DNA of 6,911 bases from Nitrospirae bacterium GWC2_42_7 (lineage in GTDB: Bacteria; Nitrospirota; Thermodesulfovibrionia; Thermodesulfovibrionales; UBA6898): positions 1 to 6,911 of the forward strand of contig MHDW01000061.1 in NCBI GenBank assembly GCA_001803645.1, written 5' to 3'. Position numbers and translations under genes: made by a program. Every line of letters begins with the position of its first letter. Position 1 is the stretch's first letter. Below the pieces are notes generated by a model. That model was not told the DNA's origin. It worked only from the letters and a program-made list of their open reading frames with translations, and searched no databases. Below are positions 5,679-6,911 of the stretch, in pieces.

Positions 5679-5734
5679 TAGATACCGATATTTTCATTGA
5701 TGCCCTTAAGGGTGTCAAAAACGCTAGTTTGTAA
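5657..5734 (+). pseudogene. vapC: Truncated VapC PIN-domain toxin (first 25 codons only)
   Basis: The ATG at 5657 overlaps the antitoxin end and reads MAKISVLIDTDIFIDALKGV, then KNASL and a TAA (5732-5734). VLIDTDIFID is the first strand of a PIN ribonuclease with its first metal-binding aspartate (D9 or D11). A complete VapC is about 130 residues with three or four acidic residues; the other active-site regions are absent. I looked in all three forward frames downstream and saw no continuation, so this is loss of the 3' part rather than a simple frameshift. The break falls near 5720-5735, next to a different, minus-strand region. The peptide should have no ribonuclease activity. Confidence 0.7.
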
Positions 5735-5825
5735 TTATCCCTAACATTACAACGCAGCAAACAACATCCCCAAGTCTATTCCCCCGCGTAGAACGACATC
5801 AAGCAGGGATCACAAAGATTACACC

Positions 5826-5905
5826 TCCTAACCCGCACGGCGGACATTTCACAGATAACATTTATTTCCGAAAGAAATGAGCAACGGTGAAACGACTGGT
5901 TGAGC
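5826..5905 (-). repeat. attC-like or terminator-like nested hairpin after the UDG-like gene
   Basis: On the minus strand this 80 bp segment starts with GCTCAAC (5905-5899, a perfect RYYYAAC box) and ends with GTTAGGA (5832-5826, GTTRRRY except the last base). Inside, TTTCAC and GTGAAA (5892-5887 and 5852-5847) pair exactly around a second hairpin, CATTT-C-TTTC with GAAA-T-AAATG (5879-5859). The outer AACC/GGTT bases also pair. Size, end boxes and fold suit an integron attC site, starting 34 bases after the stop of the minus-strand gene. The alternative is a bidirectional termination or processing structure. No integrase gene is present in the window. Confidence 0.35.
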
Positions 5906-5939
5906 TATTGTTAACTCACTGTTATGTCTGTCATCAATA

Positions 5940-6560
5940 TTAAGCAATCTTTAATTGATTGAACACTTTTCTCCTGTAACCTTCATGGGTGGCGCATCCG
6001 TCACCATAGTGAGAATAATGAGTAACTCTAATTAACTCTGAACAATCATTTGGTTTTAGATGCTCTTTTAATAATGCATATACTATGCTGCCGAACGCAA
6101 TAATTACTGGTTTGTCAGCTTGCAATGTCTCCAGTTCTTTGCGAAATGTTGCAAAGTCGGCATCCAAATTAGATGGAGCCACTTTTTCAGACTTTGACTC
6201 AACATAGTTTTTTATAATATCTGTCATGTATGCACCGCCATAAGGAGTATTGCTAAACGCATATCTTATTTTTGACGCATTTCTCAAAGTCGTATGATTT
6301 ATATTTGCACCATTGTATGTGTGAAAATTATGAAACTTCGGTGGATTATCCAACGGTATTGAAAAATTGTAACCAACCATAATTATATTATTATTGAGCT
6401 GGTCCAATATATTAGGATTGGTGTCTAAATCAAAAAGACCATCCACCTCCATATTCGATGCGAAATTATTGCCGCTAGGAGTTTTCCATACCGCCCAGCT
6501 TGCTACATCTCCATATTGAGTCTTGATATTTTCAAAAATTGCTTGCATATCTTTGTTCAT
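5940..6560 (-). CDS. Uracil-DNA-glycosylase-superfamily-like protein, uncharacterised
   Basis: Starting at the ATG at 6560 the protein has 206 residues. AGAGG at 6573-6569, eight bases upstream, supports this start over an in-frame ATG 17 codons earlier (6611), whose extra residues would lie in the hairpin-rich spacer. Key segments are IIMVGYNFS (59-67), KFHNFHTYN (75-83), IRYAFSNTPYGGAYMTDIIK (98-117), KPVIIAFGSIVYALLKE (150-166) and VTHYSHYG (179-186). The order matches the UDG superfamily plan: a strand with G-x-N, an aromatic F-H motif, a T-N/D-hh-K strand, a VIIAFG strand with helix, and a TH-x-S loop like the family's HPS motif. That suggests base excision or nucleic-acid binding, but the canonical GxxPG is missing and the activity is unproven. 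The gene is A/T-rich, stands alone between self-complementary spacers, and follows an HNH gene on the same strand. Confidence 0.6.
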   Translation of the reverse strand: MNKDMQAIFENIKTQYGDVASWAVWKTPSGNNFASNMEVDGLFDLDTNPNILDQLNNNIIMVGYNFSIPLDNPPKFHNFHTYNGANINHTTLRNASKIRYAFSNTPYGGAYMTDIIKNYVESKSEKVAPSNLDADFATFRKELETLQADKPVIIAFGSIVYALLKEHLKPNDCSELIRVTHYSHYGDGCATHEGYRRKVFNQLKIA

Positions 6561-6580
6561 GAGTAAACCTCTCATGTGAA

Positions 6581-6670
6581 GCCCAACGAAATGGCTGAGC
6601 CGCCGGGGCAACCAGCCACTGCCAAAACCAAACCAGCGTTAACCCCGGTCGGTGTTGATGCTGGTTAGAT
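6581..6670 (-). repeat. attC-like segment between the HNH and UDG-like genes
   Basis: On the minus strand ATCTAAC (6670-6664, perfect RYYYAAC) starts two bases after the HNH stop. GTTGGGC (6587-6581, perfect GTTRRRY) ends 20 bases before the next ATG. The 90 bp between can fold end to end: the boxes pair with wobble, and CCGGGG/CCCCGG (6603-6608 with 6643-6648) sit at symmetric positions. Two local hairpins compete: 6631-6666, and TGGCTG/CAGCCA. Length, box sequence and tight spacing to both genes are as in integron cassettes. The left and right arms otherwise pair poorly, so this remains a candidate only. Confidence 0.35.
6631..6666 (-). terminator. 36 bp hairpin after the minus-strand HNH gene
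   Basis: AACCAGC (6631-6637) and GCTGGTT (6660-6666) are exactly complementary. The interior continues symmetrically with GTT/GAT (wobble), AAC/GTT, one mismatch and CC/GG around a GGTC loop, so nearly the whole 36 bp is one dyad. Reading the minus strand it begins 6 bases after the HNH stop codon and is followed by TGGTTTTGG, a weak T-rich tail. An intrinsic terminator is the simplest reading; it also lies inside the attC-like segment. Confidence 0.45.
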
Positions 6671-6672
6671 CC

Positions 6673-6911
6673 CTAAGTTTCATCTCTTTGTTTTCGAGCC
6701 GCTCTATATCGCTTAACTTCTTGCAAATATTTTTGTCGTTCTCTAACCTTTACATCTTTGTCAATATCATCATTCAATAGATCATAAAGTGTCCACTCAT
6801 AATGGGGATCAAGTCCTTTATGACAGGTATCACATAGGGTAATTAGGTTATCTTCATGCGTAAAGCCGCGATCTCCAAAAGGACGTATGTGATGGACATG
6901 AAGTTCAATGT
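6673..6911 (-). CDS. HNH endonuclease, C-terminal part (5' end outside window)
   Basis: The minus strand is open from the window edge to a TAG at 6675-6673, giving the last 78 residues. They contain ELHVHHIRPFGDRGF, then EDNLITLCDTCHKGLD, the second half of a classical HNH nuclease: HHI with the catalytic histidine, the central asparagine in EDNL, and C-x2-C-H with two zinc ligands and the last histidine. The remaining 45 residues are charged and helical (LNDDIDKDVKVRERQKYLQE) and end in ARKQRDET. The first zinc cysteine pair must lie outside the window. It looks like a small stand-alone HNH protein rather than a multidomain effector. It is not a copy of the ABC-3C HNH protein at 459-1196; only the family motifs are shared. 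Confidence 0.8.
   Translation of the reverse strand, partial: IELHVHHIRPFGDRGFTHEDNLITLCDTCHKGLDPHYEWTLYDLLNDDIDKDVKVRERQKYLQEVKRYRAARKQRDET

Noticed and set aside
6561..6611. Upstream start at 6611 for the UDG-like gene
   Set aside because: The added residues are encoded within the hairpin-rich spacer. The ATG at 6560 has an AGAGG site at ideal distance.

Overview
The window looks like an accessory, defence-rich stretch of a chromosome from a Gram-negative bacterium, probably an environmental anaerobe of the Nitrospirota/Desulfobacterota kind. That placement is inference from gene style and moderate A/T content only; there is no rRNA or other marker gene. It is a patchwork of small modules separated by gene-poor spacers full of inverted repeats.

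Region 1 (1-458) holds the C-terminal end of an unrecognised + strand gene, then a 212 bp spacer with an intergenic repeat and a small hairpin. Region 2 (459-3174) is the centrepiece: a tightly coupled three-gene operon with two ATGA start/stop overlaps. It encodes an HNH nuclease with an ABC-3C-type C-terminal domain, a 76-residue middle component of the MC6 type, and a 584-residue SMC/RecN-like ABC ATPase of the DUF2326 type. This is the layout of an ABC-three-component (ABC-3C) conflict system, in which the ATPase is thought to sense or handle abnormal DNA and, through the middle component, control the nuclease effector.

Region 3 (3175-3709) is a 535 bp non-coding spacer with several inverted repeats. 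Region 4 (3710-4986) is a two-gene unit: a small exported protein with a hydrophobic C-terminal tail, and a two-TM inner-membrane protein whose cytosolic domain resembles degenerate phospholipase-D-like domains. Region 5 (4987-5734) has a second copy of the intergenic repeat, two palindromes, a promoter with an embedded inverted repeat, a VapB-like antitoxin gene, and a VapC (PIN) toxin gene cut off after 25 codons.

Region 6 (5735-6911) runs on the minus strand. It has the end of a second HNH endonuclease gene, then a gene for a protein with a uracil-DNA-glycosylase-superfamily-like motif pattern. Each is followed by a strongly self-complementary spacer bounded by RYYYAAC/GTTRRRY-like boxes, so the pair could be integron-type gene cassettes; ordinary terminators are the simpler alternative. 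The broken vapC lies at the edge of this region, which suggests a recombination junction near 5720-5745.
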